Below the pieces are notes generated by a model. That model was not told where the DNA came from. It ran no database searches and saw only the letters and a list, made by a program, of their open reading frames with translations. DNA of 64,000 nucleotides, from assembly GCF_963583255.1 (NCBI RefSeq), contig NC_084819.1, forward strand, positions 10,283,471 to 10,347,470. The letters are read 5' to 3'. Shown here piece by piece: positions 22,267-35,749 of the stretch (positions within the stretch are counted from its first letter, which is position 1; each line of letters starts with the position of its first letter). The translations under genes were made by a program, and so were the position numbers. The DNA is from Pyrus communis (Eukaryota > Streptophyta > Magnoliopsida > Rosales > Rosaceae).

Positions 22267-23403
22267 CAAGGCATGGACATTGCCACATTTCCAAAACATG
22301 GCAATGATAACTAACATCATATACACAAATTTGGGTTCACTTTTATTGTGAAGATAATATTTCCAACGGTCAACGATTAGCAAATTTTGACTGACCAATG
22401 GTTGAGTGCCATCTTACAATCGTCTTTCTATGGAGGAAAGCAAACTACCAGATAAAGGCCAAGAAAGGAAAGAGCTCGTGATCCTAGGTTTCATTTTTTT
22501 CAGGTCGTCTTATCTTTTTGACGATTGGCTTTCCACATCATCCTTCCAATTTTATGGGATGTTTCGAAAGGACAAGGTGTTAGAAATTTTGAGCAAAGAA
22601 TAATTGTTACGCTCTAGTTTTTATTTTTGTACAATGTAGAACGAGAACTAGGGAAGAGGATGAGGAATCGAAAATGACAATTTAACGTCAAAGCAGGGGC
22701 GAAGCCATTAAGGAACCAGAATGGTTTCGGGTCTATTCTAACTACGGTCTAAGAAATTATTCGGCAACTTCAAGCCTGCAATTGTCGTGAGACATGAGAA
22801 AGAATGTGGATTGTTCATCTGGAAGAAGTTGAATCGAATGACTCTATCGTTCTCTGGTTCTAACAATTTTGTTGTTTTATCATTTTGGCTTAGTAAAACA
22901 GTGAGTTTGTACATGAGAGTTTTAAAATAGACTTTAAAACTATTTCTAAAGCAACCTAATCAGCTATTATTTGCAAACCTCCTTTTGAGCTCTTTCTACC
23001 AAACGATGTAAACCAAAATTTTCTTCTATGCTCCTTGTATGTTTATTTTTTTCAATTTTTAGTGTTTACCCTGCTCTCTACCTCTCATTGAGTTGTATAG
23101 CACAAGTTTTTTTATTCTCTCTATTAATTTTCATGGGAACTTCAATTTTGTGAAGATTACTTCAATTGTTTATGTTATGAGTTAAAAATACATAAAAATT
23201 CCATACGTATATGAAAGACCCTCCTTCACATAAAATCTTGAATTTGCGTCAAAGTATTTGTCCTCCTCATCATTCAATGCTAAAAACATCATCACTTAAT
23301 GTTGGTAAAATTATCACCTAACACCAATGATCTAACTGATCTCTAATTTTTAAAACGTTAGGTAGTTATTTAAAATATTTTAAAAAATTAAGACATTTAA
23401 AAT
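22267..23403. other. Intergenic DNA, no gene seen
   Basis: No reading frame here has a recognisable domain. Confidence 0.4.
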
Positions 23404-23409
23404 TACCCC

Positions 23410-23414
<5 letters not shown>

Positions 23415-23440
<26 letters not shown>

Positions 23441-23550
23441 GGTCAAACGATAGATTTTGTTAGATTATGTGTTAGATTAGTTACCGACATGGTTTAAACC
23501 CATGCCATTATGCAAGGCCTCAACATATTTCCACTACTGTGGTAAATAAC
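23415..23550 (-). mobile_element. SINE, family B copy with near-perfect target duplication
   Basis: Starts on the plus strand with a T run (its poly(A) tail) and is flanked by TACCCCAAAGG (23404-23414) and TACCCTAAAGG (23551-23561). On the minus strand TTTACCACAGTAGTGG leads and GGTTTAAACC sits at the B-box position. Confidence 0.8.
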
Positions 23551-23781
23551 TACCCTAAAGGATTGAGTAGTTATCTCTACTATCTCCTCGACCAATTGGT
23601 GTGAAACCCTAGAGTGCGCCGGCGCATCATTGGCTTACTGAGAAGGTTAACAAATTATTGGTTGTGGAATTGGTTTGCCGTGCGATAGTAGTGCAGTACA
23701 GAGATTGGCGGTGTGCCCTGGTTTGTGCATAAGGGCGGTGGTGTAGGTTTTGCGACTTGGGCGAAGACAGGACTGCATAAT

Positions 23782-24550
23782 ATGGAGGGCTTAGTGATGA
23801 AGTTTGGGAGTAGTCTCTTCTTGTCGGAGAAGGAGAAAGGCGGGATTAAGATCGGGAAGAAGGATGTGGAAGGTGCTTGATAGGGTTTCATCACAGCATC
23901 GTTGTGGAGGTTTTCTCATTGAAATCTCTCAATGATAATGTTTTTATTGACCAGTTTACGAGTCTGTGGAGAGGAAGGGTGGGCGTTTCCATTAGGGCTC
24001 TGGGTGGGGCACGCTTCATGGCTCGGTTTGTGGGACAGCGGGACATGTATCGTGTGTTAGAGGCGGAGTAGCCACGGCTGTTCAGGGATGATCTGGTGTT
24101 AGTTGTTAATGGGGCTAAGCATGGGCATTGGATTGATCCATTACACTTGGTAACGATGTGGGTTCAGTTGCATAATGTTCCACCACTTAACATGACGAAA
24201 GTCGTCGCCAAGACAATCGACGGTGTGCTTGGTATAGTTGTTAAGGTGGATAAAGATGATGGTAGGGATTCTATTGGGAGGTTCTATGTGTGAAAATTAC
24301 CTTTAATGTCAGGGAGCCGCTTATGAGAGGAACAAACGTTGAATTCCCTGATGATGAAACAGTGTGGGTGGATTTTCGGTATGAGGGGCTCCCTAACTAT
24401 TGTCTTATTTGTGGTAAGATGGGCCATGTCACTCGATGGTGTAAAGAGGAAAGACTGGGGGAGGAAGTCTTGGAGGTTGAAACGGAGTATTTGGTTGCGT
24501 TCAAGGGCCTCGATGCGGAATTTGATTTGAGAGGGAATTGCCTGGGGTGA
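23782..24550 (+). pseudogene. LINE ORF1 (DUF4283, zinc knuckle), broken
   Basis: Starts MEGLVMKFGSSLFLSEKEKG. After a frame change near 23875 the DUF4283 part follows (SLKSLNDNVFIDQFTSLWRG, then a stop after RVLEAE), then WIDPLHLVTMWVQLHNVPP and a CCHC knuckle (CLICGKMGHVTRWC) near 24410. This is the RNA-binding protein of plant L1-type elements. Linker-like sequence to about 25120 follows. Confidence 0.8.
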
Positions 24551-25124
24551 GAGGAGATGGTCAACGGGGACAAAGAAGGAGGAATGGGTCGTCATCTTCA
24601 TCTACTGGGCGACATTATGGTAATGCAAATGAGGGTAACTTACGGGGCAGAGGTGCGCTTGAGGCGGAAGAAAAGAAGAGACAAATGTTAGAGCGGGAGA
24701 GAGCCTTTGATGCTGGACTCATTGGGCCATGAAGGATTGTTGCACCTGGTGTGGGGTCAGTAGAGTTGATGAGTCATCCGGAGGAGATCGAGGATAATGG
24801 CCGGAATCCTAAAGGGATCCAACGAAGTAGGGCTATTGATTTAAATATGCCACTCATGGAAATGGTTGATGAGGTGTCTGCTCAGGTACTAGGAAGGTCC
24901 GGTGTCGAGAAGAATGTGGAGCAAGTATTTATATCTCAAGACTCAGACCCGTTTAATCTCCTACCCATCATTGAGGTTGTTTCAAAGGAAATGACGAAAA
25001 GGAATTAGGAGGATGATGGGGATGATTTGGCGGTATTGGAGGATGGTTTGGTTCGTGGGCATAAGATACAAAGGTCTATTGTGGACCATGTGGAGGTCAC
25101 CTGCGAGGGGTCTCCGCGATCACC

Positions 25125-28100
25125 ATGAAACTCATATACTGGAACTGTCAGGGTATTGGGGGGGACCTGACAGTTGCCGATCTTGTGGAACAGAATCAAC
25201 TTCACTCTCCCGAGGTAGTGGCTTTATTAGAAACTAAGAATAATAGTAGGAGGTACCGTTACTTAAAGCGTAGGCTAGGCATGTCGTGTATGCATGCTAT
25301 TAAGCCTAGGGGAATTGCTGGTGGTATGTGCTGCGAAGGATGTGGTATTGGTAAAATATGGTGACTTTTTTATTGAAGTTCTAATTGAGGATGGGGTGAG
25401 GCACCTTAGTTGGCACTTGGTGGTTGTGTATACGAGCACGGAAGAACGCAAAAAGGTACAACAAATTGAGGTGTTAATGACACAGTTAGCATGCTTTCCG
25501 GAGCCATGGTTGATAATGGGGGATTTTAACGACTTGCTATTAGAATCAGAGAAGGTTGGGGGGAATGGAAGGACTACTTCGAGCATGCGAGTTTTTTGTT
25601 CTTTTGTGGCTCAAGCGAGGTTATTAGATTTAGGTTTTCAAGGGTACCCGTATACATAGCGGAATAGACGAGAGGATGGTTGCATTCAGGAAAGATTGGA
25701 TCGTGCGCTGGCCAATCATGATTGGATTCAAGGGTACCCGTAAGCTGTTGTGAAATATATGGTGTTAAAGGGATCGGATCATGCCATGCTAGTTTTATTT
25801 ACAAAGGTGGACCAACCCAGGCATGCAAAACGCTTTATGTATGATTCACAGTGGAATATGGATCCAAAATGTGGTGAGGTTGTACGTGTATGCTGGGAGG
25901 ATGCTCACGGCGGAACCCATGCACTTAATATCTTACATAATCTTTGAAGGGTTAGGAATGGTTTAATGACGTGGCGGAAAAAAGAGGGGCAGAATGACCA
26001 AAAGATCTATCGCTTAAAGGAAGTTCTTAGTGAGGCGTATCAGCAACCAATGTTTGATGGTCTTTGGATTCGAGGTTTGGAAGAGGAATTGTCACGGGCA
26101 ATTAAAAAGGAAGAGATTTATTAGTGTACGAAGTCTCGAGTGCAATGGTTACGAGAAGGGGATAAAACACTTGGTTTTTTCATGCTCAAACTTTGAAAAG
26201 GAGAAGGCGGAATACCATTCGGGGACTAGAAGAAGAGGATGGGACATGGTGTATGGATATGAACCGAATCCATGGTATTGCCATTGAGTACTTTACATCT
26301 CTATTCACCACGGATAACCCAACGAATTTTTTAGAGATCCTACAATGTGTGCCGACTAAGGTAGGTGAAAAGGACAATACCTTATTGATTGCCCCAGTGA
26401 CCGATATGGAGATTGAAACGACTATTTATCAAATGCACCCAACAAAATCACCAGGTCCGGACGGGTTCAATGCGGGTTTTTATCATCACCATTAAGAGAC
26501 GGTTGGGGGAGTTGTTATTGGTATGGTAAAATCCTTTTTTAGCTCAGGAAAAATGTTAAAAGACTTGAATCATACTAATATTATGCTTATTCCTAAAGTG
26601 GCTCACCCTACGAAGATGTCCCATTTCCGACCGATTTCTCTTTGTAATGTGGTGTATAAATTAATTTCTAAAGTTCTAACGAATAGACTGAAAAGAGTTC
26701 TCCCTAAAGTCATTAGTCCAAATCAATTAGCATTTGTGGCAGGAAGGCAAATTTCTGATAATATCTTAGTAGTGCATGAACTTCTACATTCTATGTAACA
26801 TGAGAATGAGGAAGGTCTTGATTTTATGGCAATGAAATTGGATATGGCAAAAGCTTACGATCGGGTTGAATGGTCATTTTTGGATGCTATGTTGCATAGG
26901 TTGGGTTTTGAAGATATGTTCTGCCATTGGGTGATGGAGTGTGCTCAAACTGTCTCTTATAGTATGGTTGTGAATGGAGAGACAACGAGTTTTATAAAGC
27001 CGTCAAGGGGAATTCGACAAGGCGATCCATTATCACCATTTCTCTTCCTTATATGTGCTGAAGGCTTTTCATCTTTACTCCATAATGAAGAAAGGTTGGG
27101 ACGTATTTGAGGTATGTCAGTAAATGCTTCTGCCAAGCCTCTATTACATGTGTTTTTTACAAATGACTCAATTTTATTTTGCCAAGCTACGGAGATTGAG
27201 CTGTACAATGTTAAACTGTTGCTTCAACGGTATGCGGAGGGATCTAGACAATTCATCAATCTAGAGAAAAGTTTGGTACACTTTAGTGTGGGATGTTCGA
27301 AAGGGCTGAAAGCTCATCTGTCGCAGATATTGGGGATTAGGCACCAAGAAGGGTTTGGGAAGTATTTGGGTATTCAAGCTGACTTTGGAGCTTTGAAGAA
27401 AAAGGTGTTTGAAGAAGTACGGAATAAACTGGACGAAAGAATCAATGGTTGGGCAGAACAGTTTTTGTTGATAGCTGGTAAGAAGGTGCTTATTAAGAGT
27501 GTTGCAGCGGCTTTACCAATTTATACCATGTCATGTTTCCAGTTGCCTATTCAATTGGCAAAGGAAATTGAACAAATTATAGCAAGATTCTGGTGGTGGG
27601 ATTAGAAGACAAAAAAGGGTGTTCATTGGCTTGCTTGGAAAAAAAGTGGTGCATAGGAAGACTGATGGAGGTCTTGGCTTTAAGGAAATTATTGATTTTA
27701 ATCTAGCAATGTTGGCTAAGGTGAGATGGCACTTGCTTTGTAATCTGGAGTTGCTTTTGGCTAAAATTCTTAAGGCTAAGTATTATCCTAATTCGTCATT
27801 CCTTGAAGCACCAGTGGAATGAGGAACTTCATAGGGGTGGAAATGAATTCTTCAAGGGGGAAAGTATTGAAGTCTGGTATACAATGGCGGATTGGCAATG
27901 GAAGAAGTATTCATGTAATTGAGGATCCTTGGTTGCCCACACCGAGAACATTCTAACCTATTTCAAGACATCTGGAGATGCCTATGTTGGTTGGTGATCT
28001 GGTGGCCAGTGGCGGTACATGGAAAGGTGAGGTCATCCCGAGGTGTTTTAATGCCGATGAAGCACAAATTATTTTGAGCATGCCGTTGAGTCAATTTGGA

Positions 28101-29210
28101 TGTCCTAATCGTATCATGTGGCATTATACTCGAAATGGGGTCTATTTGGTGAAATCAGGATATTTGGTAGCCTAGGAGATGAACAAGAATGGAGAACTTG
28201 GACGGAAAGGGGTTGGGCAATCTAGTAAGAGTGATAATGTGGACTCGATATGGAGGGAGATTTGGAGTTTGAAGGTTCCTCCTAAGCTCCGCCATTTTAT
28301 ATGGACAGGATGTTAGAATATACTTGTTGTCCGTACTAACCTGTAATGGAGAGGGATTCATCTGAATACGTGCTGCCCATTTTGTGATTGTGAGGAGGAA
28401 ACATAGGTACATATTTTCTTCAAATGTTCCTTTGCTCGTGTCTTTTGGTTTGGGTCCCCGATCCAATTAGATGTGAACACGATGGTGGGAAATGATTTTA
28501 TGCAATGTTGGAATTGGTTGTGTACGAAATATGGTAAGATGGAGGAGGCTTATGTGCTTATGTGTTGGGTGGTGTGTGGTTTATGGAGAATATGGAAATG
28601 TCGTAATAGTGTGGTGTTTGAGAAGACAGTGGTAAAACCCAACATGGCAATACGTTTACTCCGACAACAATGGGAGGAGATTGTGGGATGTGATGAGGAT
28701 ATGCAGCCATGTAATAGTTCTGGGCATCTTGGGCGAGGGATGATTGTGAATGGGTGGGTAAAGCCACCGTTTGGGACATTAAAAATTAATTGTGATGGAG
28801 TATGGTGTAATCGTACTAGAGTGGGAGGATATGGGTGGGTAGTGAGAGATTTTGTGGGTATATTTAAAGGTGCGGGTGGTGTGGGGAAGGTTCTATGTGG
28901 TTCGAGCATCTTGGCAGAAGCAGAAGCTCTTAGGCTGGCGGTCATAGCTTCTGTGGAAAGGGGATTTCGCATTCTTCTTGCGGAAACTGATTCCAAGGTC
29001 CTTGTGGATATGCTTTTGGGTAAGCTGCAACCTGAGGCAACCATGGAAGCTATTTTGTGGGATATTAATTTTATTAAACAACAATTTTGTTCTATTGAGT
29101 TTATTTACACTCCGCGTGCCTATAATGAGACTGCGCATCTTATGTCACACGTGTGGGGGGTGTGCATTCTTGGGATGTGTTTGAGCCTGAGTGGTTGTTT
29201 AACACTCTAG
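25125..29210 (+). pseudogene. LINE ORF2 (endonuclease, reverse transcriptase, RNase H), broken
   Basis: Endonuclease starts MKLIYWNCQGIGGDLTV at 25125, with MGDFNDLL near 25520 and QERLDRALAN near 25690. Reverse transcriptase spans about 26400-27600: SPGPDGFNAGFY, FRPISLCNVVYKLISKVL, AFVAGRQISDNILV, KLDMAKAYDRVEWSFL and GIRQGDPLSPFLF. The catalytic motif normally seen as FADD reads FTND at about 27156-27167. zf-RVT (28250-28450) has several stops, and an RNase H domain (LKINCDGVW near 28780, LAETDSKVLVDML near 28977) closes it. Many stops and frame changes show long decay. It is dead by both frame and active-site criteria. Confidence 0.85.
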
Positions 29211-29442
29211 CGTCTGATGTAAACATTTCAATTTCTATTTAATAATATCTACTCTTTGACAAAAAAAAAAAAAAAAAAAAACTCTAATTAAAACAGAACA
29301 TAAATAAGAAATATGAGATAAAAATGTAATTTCATATAACCAGATTTTGCTATTTGTTTTCAAAGCCTCACCTAAATAAAATAAAAAAATTCACGCACTT
29401 AATGTGTGCCCATATGCTAGTCTTTATTAATCCAACAACTTA

Positions 29443-29622
29443 AAGTATCACCCCAAAGGTGGAAATAACATGCATTAATTTGTCGTTAAAGTTTCCCCTC
29501 TCTCTCTCTCTCTCACTAATTCTCTATCTTCACAGTATCACCCCAAAGGTGGAAATAACATGCATTAATTTGTCGTTAAAGTTTCCCCTCTCTCTCTGTC
29601 TCACTAATTCTCTCTCTTCACC
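29443..29622. repeat. Tandem duplication, ~88-bp unit, two copies
   Basis: AGTATCACCCCAAAGGTGGA occurs at about 29443 and 29535, each followed by AATAACATGCATTAATTTGT and a CT tract. Confidence 0.9.
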
Positions 29623-32065
29623 TAGTCGCTGGCCATGCAATGCATCGAACTGAAATACCTGTCCCACAAGCCCTATCCCTTCAATATTATAATTTAATTA
29701 TACCGTATCATTTCATTATTATAATTTAATTATAAAACTGAGAAACCAATATTATATCTAAAAAACTCAAATTAATGCTCATACCAATGAAACAAGAACG
29801 ATCTGACTTGTTGATGATGAACATGTACATTGAACTTCAATCATCCAACTCCTTTGAAGTTAACTAGATTATACTTCTTAATTAATTATTTAATTCATTG
29901 TTCATAGGTTCAGATAACATTTAATTATTAATTAATTAATATTCCTGTTAAAATTCAGAGTTTGAAGCATTTGAAGGAGACCACCATGGCTCCAGGAATC
30001 TAGTTAAACCACTCTTTACCAGATTCAGATTTTTTGGGTTTTGTAGCAAAAAAATTTAATAAGTGAGTTTAATTAGGCAATGCCTTGTGATAATTCAGAT
30101 TCTGGTTCATTGTATCTGCATAATTCCAGAATATGATCAATATGCAACTGTCTTAATTTCTTGATTAATTTTAGTCTTCAATTGGGTCATGAGTTTTCAA
30201 ATAAACGTGCTTGATTTCATTCGTTAAAAATTTTCGAAAGTGTTATTCCTAGTTCATTTTCCCTAGCGATGAGTGTCCCCACAAACAACATAGGGAGTTC
30301 ACTGTTACCTGACGAGTCTCACGTATAATATTATGTCATGTTGAGGCAAGAGCTTAGTAATATTTTCAATTAAACATATACTTTCATACAGGTGATATTG
30401 GGGAACAGAAAATATCAAACATAGATTTTTGGATGCATAAGTGAATTTTCTTAAGCAGTCGAGCTAAAGCTCCTTTTATATTGGAATGTATTTACATTTC
30501 TCTTCTTTTAATTTTAGGTTTTAGAAAGTACCATCGAACTACATATTGAGAAAAAACATAGAAAAACTAATAAAAATGACTTGAAAACTTTGAATTTTAA
30601 CAATAAAAACAAAATAAATGGTAAAGTGAATAGTACCAGGATTGACTTTTTAGTGTAAAAATGTGATTTTTTGTTAAAGTGAACAGTATCATGGGCTTGT
30701 TCAAACTCCCAAAAAACTTTTAAGTTTGTAACTTGTATATGTTTATCTCTTTTATCACAAATAAGGTCATGTAATGTGAGAAATAAATTACAAGAGAGTA
30801 CCTCATTGAAACTTTATGATACATTAATACATGAACCTATAACGGAAGAGACAAAGAGATGAATATATGCAATTCGTTTCAGATCACAACAATGCGTTGA
30901 CCTACTAAAAAGTTCAATGCCGAGACTGGTGTCTCGGCGCGTACTATTTTACCGATCTATGCATGCAAAACTCAAAATGCATCAATGATCAAGATCAACC
31001 GCCAAATACACCATCATTTTAATTGAAATGGATTTCAACACCAATAAATCATCACTTGATTTATCATGTCAGCAACTTTGACAGCTTTAGGCTTTAGCCT
31101 TTAAGTAGGGACAAAGATTATCTTCTCTCTTTTTTTCCCTCTCTTTCCCTCTCCTCCTATTTGAACGCTCAGGATTCCATCTTGTGGAGAGAGAAGAAAA
31201 AAAAAACTGTGAGGGGAGAGGAGGGAGGCAAGGGAAAAAGAAGGGAGGGGAGAGAATCCCTATCCTTAGCAACTCCAGCCCAATCCAATCCCCTAGGCTA
31301 TAGGTCATCAAACTCCCTTCCATCTCCCCTCCCCAAAAAAACCTCCAATCCATTGGGCTCTAGGGGAGCCCGACTTCTCCCCCAAGCTCGAATTGATAGG
31401 CCTAGCACCTGAGCTATGTGACATCAGTCATGATGAATAATTTTATTGCACTAGAAGAATGGAAAACATGCCCCAATGGGTGCGCGTCTTTGACAAGAAA
31501 TGAGCGTCTGAGGCATGCGTGCAGGCACACTAATGGCTCTGGGATAGGGCAATGACGTGGCACAATTTAAACCGTTTGATTTGCCGATCAACGGTCCAAA
31601 ATTTTCAGCTTAAAAAAAATAAGAAATGTTACCGTTGGCTACCTGTCACAATTTGGGTTGTTGGGTTTCAATTTGTTTTGTAAACCAATAATCAAGATTA
31701 ATTAAGTTAATAAAAAAATAATTAAAAATACAAAAAAATAATAATTTTTTTCTATAAATATCTAGCCATGCTCTTTCACCTTACATAATCATAGCATGTG
31801 GTGCTACAGAGTTTGCTAAAATTCTCCTCGAAAATTTGTCCACAAACTTTTGTATAATGACATGTGGCGTGATAAAAATGGTAATTAAAAATAAAATTAT
31901 CTTTTATTATTTTATAAAAAAAAAGTAAATATGAATTGTTTAGGCTATTTAGTTTAAAGGTGAAAGTGCAGTTGGTCTTACTATTCATTAAAGAGAATTA
32001 CTGTTTACTAAAGACGAGAATTGAATTGCCCATAGCAAAGAAGGATTTTAGGGGTGAAATTGCTC
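29623..32065. other. Intergenic DNA; possible Harbinger-derived stretch near its end
   Basis: No gene seen. A GA/CT-rich patch lies at 31115-31250. From about 31500 to 32065, phrases such as GATCAACGGTCC, a TATAAATA near 31754 and the closing TTAGGGGTGAAATTGCTC resemble the flanks of the Harbinger element at 58867-62847, so this may be a deleted relative. Its left end is unclear. Confidence 0.35.
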
Positions 32066-32068
32066 TAA

Positions 32069-32415
32069 GGCCTGGTTTGGTACTGAGGTGATTCTGAAAA
32101 AAGCTGGTATAAAAAAAAGTTGGGGAGCTGTTTTTGTGTTTGGTAAACATTCAGCTTTAGTTTTTTTTCACAGTTTTGAGTGAAAAAAAACCAAAAACAA
32201 GAAGCTGCAAAACCCAGCTTTAAAAAACTGGCTTTTTTTTACATCCGTTTTACATAAAAGTTTACTAAACACTATAATACAGCTTTTTTTTCTTTCAAAA
32301 GCACTTTTACAAAAATGTTTACCAAACACTCTGCTGCTTTATTTCACAGCCGTTTATTCTCACAGTATAGCAGAAACAATTTTTTTTTCAAAGCACAGCA
32401 ATACCAAACCAACCC
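32069..32415. mobile_element. Tourist-like MITE, 347 bp
   Basis: Begins GGCCTGGTTTGGTACTG and ends CAATACCAAACCAACCC, flanked by TAA at 32066-32068 and 32416-32418. A 3-bp TWA duplication is typical of PIF/Harbinger-type elements. Internal repeats (AAAGCAC, GTTTACCAAACACT) recur in the larger relative at 53581. Confidence 0.85.
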
Positions 32416-32418
32416 TAA

Positions 32419-34396
32419 GTAACGCGGAAATCCACGACCTCCGTTGCAGTATATTACCTTCCTTTTCTGGACAAACTTCCTTAAGTAGAAGGAGGGAGGG
32501 CATTTCTTTCACCATCTCCAGTCACGTTCCTAACTCCTAAGTGGCTGGCAATTACTTTGCTTAACTACCGAACACGTGGACCGTGGACCAATATTGTTCC
32601 TTAATTGCTTACAGTTAAGCCGTAATTATAAAGTAAAAGCCTCTACTTTTTCTGACACGTGGACTTAAAACCAGACTCTATTTTGGCAGTTTCTGCATCC
32701 ATTTCTTTCTTTCTCTTTCTTTTTCCATCACTCATCCAGATATTGTATTGACAATGAATTTCAGGATTTTAATTTTGGGGTTTTTTGATATGGGTCCAAA
32801 GTAATTAAAAATGGACCTATTTCAAAAGTCAAAAGTCACTAAAAATTGGATTTATTTTAAAAGGTGGCTTATAAAATTGGACCTATTTCAAATTTTCCCT
32901 TTAATTTTCAACTTTCTATAGAAAAAAAATGAGAATTTTGAGTTTTTATTCTATTTTATTGAATTTATGAATTCCGATCAGTCTTTTATTGGAATTTTTC
33001 AAATTTATCACAAATTTGAGAATTTCAATGCTTTTAATCTTTAACTTTTTTTCTTTTCCTTTTAACTAATTTTTGGTCTTTTTATTTGTTTCCTCACCAG
33101 TGTGTAATCATTAATCCGTGACATTTTGTTTTCCATGAATGCTGTGTCTGATCTGGGAGTGTCGATGTTCTGGGAGTGTCAATTAAACATCATTGTTCAT
33201 GCATAATATATGTGTCCAATTTTGTTTTGGTCTACATTTGTCCACTTGCATTATTGCTTCCCATGAAATTATTCGATCTTCATTTTACTTTCTTGCTAAG
33301 TATGGCTAAAATGTGACACGATATTTAACAAAATGTTTAAAAATAGCTAAAACGGAATAAGAATTCAAAAGCAACTATAGAAAGTGGTGTACGGGCTTCG
33401 ACTTACCTTGGAAGATTTCTGAATTTTCCACTACGTTTGTCAATTTTGATGTGCTTTTTGTATGATTATTATGCTTTTTGTATAATTTTATATCCGCCCA
33501 CTAGGAAATAAGTTGTTTGTTTTTTGTATTTGAGTTTCTATTTCTCGATTGGAAAATGCACACACCATTGTTTTTTCTTCTTTGGCCCATCCAGGCAAAG
33601 AAAAGAATAACATATGATCACATGATTTAAATTAATATAATTCTATGACCATTGCTGATCATGGAGGTAATTAAATAATTTAAATCTCCTTTAAACCTTA
33701 TTGCGCACGATCCAATTATTAGACCACTTAATGAAATTGATACATCTCTCTGATTCATCTTTTGCATGAGATTCCCCCATGGGTGTAACATCCTGACCAT
33801 TTACGCGCGCACCCGAATTACACCGTCGTGTTGTGCAATGTCATAAAAGTAAAAGTAAAATTTGTAGTGCAATGTCATAAAAGTAAGAGTAAAATTTGTT
33901 TACGTGCAATCACCATTAAACCCATTCTCATGAAATTTTTCATTTTTGATTCTCAGTTGGCAGATATCCTAATATTTGCAGCGCAAAGGATAATTTTGAG
34001 GCCTCTGGTGCCATCATTACCATCTTTTGCAAATATAGTAGCGACTTTGATAAAGGACGACTTTAAACCAACAAAATTCTCCGTTTTATGAGGGTGAGGG
34101 AGACGTTTATCGTACGCAGTCTTACCTTTACTTTGTAAAAATGCTATTTTCACGATTCGAATCTCAAAAAAACAATTTTTCCGTTTCGTCATAACTCGCC
34201 TTCCATAGTGACTTTGATAGGTAAGGTAAATTAACAAAAAAATTTAGGGAGGGGAACAAAGTTGGCTTTAACACTCCATGTCGGTAGCATGCACCTACGG
34301 TGGCAGATTATGTTAATTGCAGCCACATGTGGATTTTGGACTCAAAATTCAGGGAGGGGATGTGATGGCATTCCCTGGTTTGTGCCAATTCATCCT

Positions 34397-34399
<3 letters not shown>
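32419..34399. other. Intergenic DNA, no gene seen
   Basis: AT-rich. A 34-bp tandem pair (GTGCAATGTCATAAAAGTAA at 33833 and 33867) is the clearest feature, and GATTCGAATCTC near 34155 looks like a B-box of a SINE remnant. Confidence 0.4.

Positions 34400-34481
<82 letters not shown>
34400..34481. repeat. (TC)n microsatellite, 82 bp
   Basis: Uninterrupted TC dinucleotides. Confidence 0.98.
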
Positions 34482-34482
<1 letters not shown>

Positions 34483-35497
34483 CCAACTAATCACCATTTG
34501 AATTGTTTAACTTATCATTAAGCTTGTTTATGTTGACTTTTTTAGTGAAGGAAAAACAGCCAACATGATTGTAATCTTAAAATACTGTTTAAACTAAAGT
34601 ACACGTTTCAAACTAGTATGAGTTCTTGGGCAATTTCTACAAGAATTGAAGCAAAAGCATGGACCTTTAATTTTTTTTTTTATAGGAAATAAAGTAAACA
34701 AAGCATGAACCTAATTATACACAAATATACTCTTTTCTATTTTCAGTTGATTTCCTTAGTGTGGTCATGTTCTCATATAGATTCCCTAGGACTCGAAGAT
34801 ATTTTTTTGCAATTTTTTTTAACTATTATTAAAAGAAGAGAGAGAGTTCGAAAGTATTACAATAATTTAGCAAAGATGGGAGTTTTGAACACGAGACGCA
34901 TAGGTAGAAAGAAACTAACACTCTCTCCACTAGGATATTAGACCACATGCAACTTCAAGATGACGTTAGCTAGTCATAATCTTCTAATGCTTGAATAGGT
35001 TTGACTAACACATAAGATTTAATATTTTTAATACTTAATTAGTGTGGTTTCTTGACAATTGTTCATGCTGATGAGAAACAACTCAAGCTACATTAAAAAA
35101 AAAAAAAAATCACCTATCAACTGTTAACGTCCAGTGTAAGAACAAATGTGTCAAGAGTTTTTTTTTTTTTTTTTTTTTTTTCTTCCTTTCAAAAAAATAC
35201 TTTTAATTGCTTTTTATTATAAAATGGTGTTTCGAGAAGCTTATTTGTGAAGACACCGATGTTTAAACCTTATCATGAAAGATGATTCCGGGTGGGATAG
35301 TCAGCTGAGGGCATACTTGTGAGAGAGACACTTTGATGAATTATTTTCTTTTTGTTATCAAACAGTTTTTTGATAATTAATATATTGAAAGATGCATAAG
35401 TTTCAATAGACTTAAATTCTGGCATCAAACAAAAAGGATTCCAAAACCAAAAATGAGTCCAAGTTGGCCAATCTAATAACCACCATATCGACGGATC
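34482..35497. other. Intergenic DNA with a possible SINE remnant
   Basis: At 34810-34950 (minus strand) GTGTTCAAAACTCCC resembles a B-box with a preceding tRNA-like stretch and an A-rich end. Otherwise long T and A runs and no gene. Confidence 0.35.
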
Positions 35498-35502
35498 TAT
35501 TA

Positions 35503-35749
35503 AGTTATATTGACAGGTGGCATGATCTCAACTGTACAAGTGTCAAAATCTTGTGAGTCTAGTTAGTTAGGAGGTTGCTTAATCATTAAGTTTCCTACAA
35601 ACTATATATAGTTGTTGAGCTATCCCTTTGTAACTAATTCATTCAGTTAAGTAATACAATTGATCTCTTTCTTCGACTTCTCTGTCTAAAACATTTCTCT
35701 CTCTAAAACTCCATGGCTTCTCTGTTAAGCTTTCGTATTGTTGTTATCA
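35503..35749 (+). repeat. Copia 5' LTR
   Basis: Starts near GTTATATTGACAGG and ends GTTGTTATCA, and has a TATA-like CTATATATAG near 35603. Matches 42925-43154. Confidence 0.88.

Larger units (their letters stand above)
23577..29280 (+). mobile_element. Long decayed LINE (L1-type) retrotransposon
   Basis: Carries, in order, a gag-like ORF1 (DUF4283 and zinc knuckle), endonuclease, reverse transcriptase, zf-RVT and RNase H, then an A run at 29262-29281. Every part has stops or frameshifts. The 5' end is placed just after the SINE target site because G/C-rich leader-like sequence begins there; no convincing target duplication was found, so it could be truncated. Confidence 0.85.

Noticed and set aside
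32069..32415. hAT assignment for this MITE family
   Set aside because: The flanking duplication is 3 bp (TAA here, TTA at 53578), which fits PIF/Harbinger, not the 8 bp of hAT.
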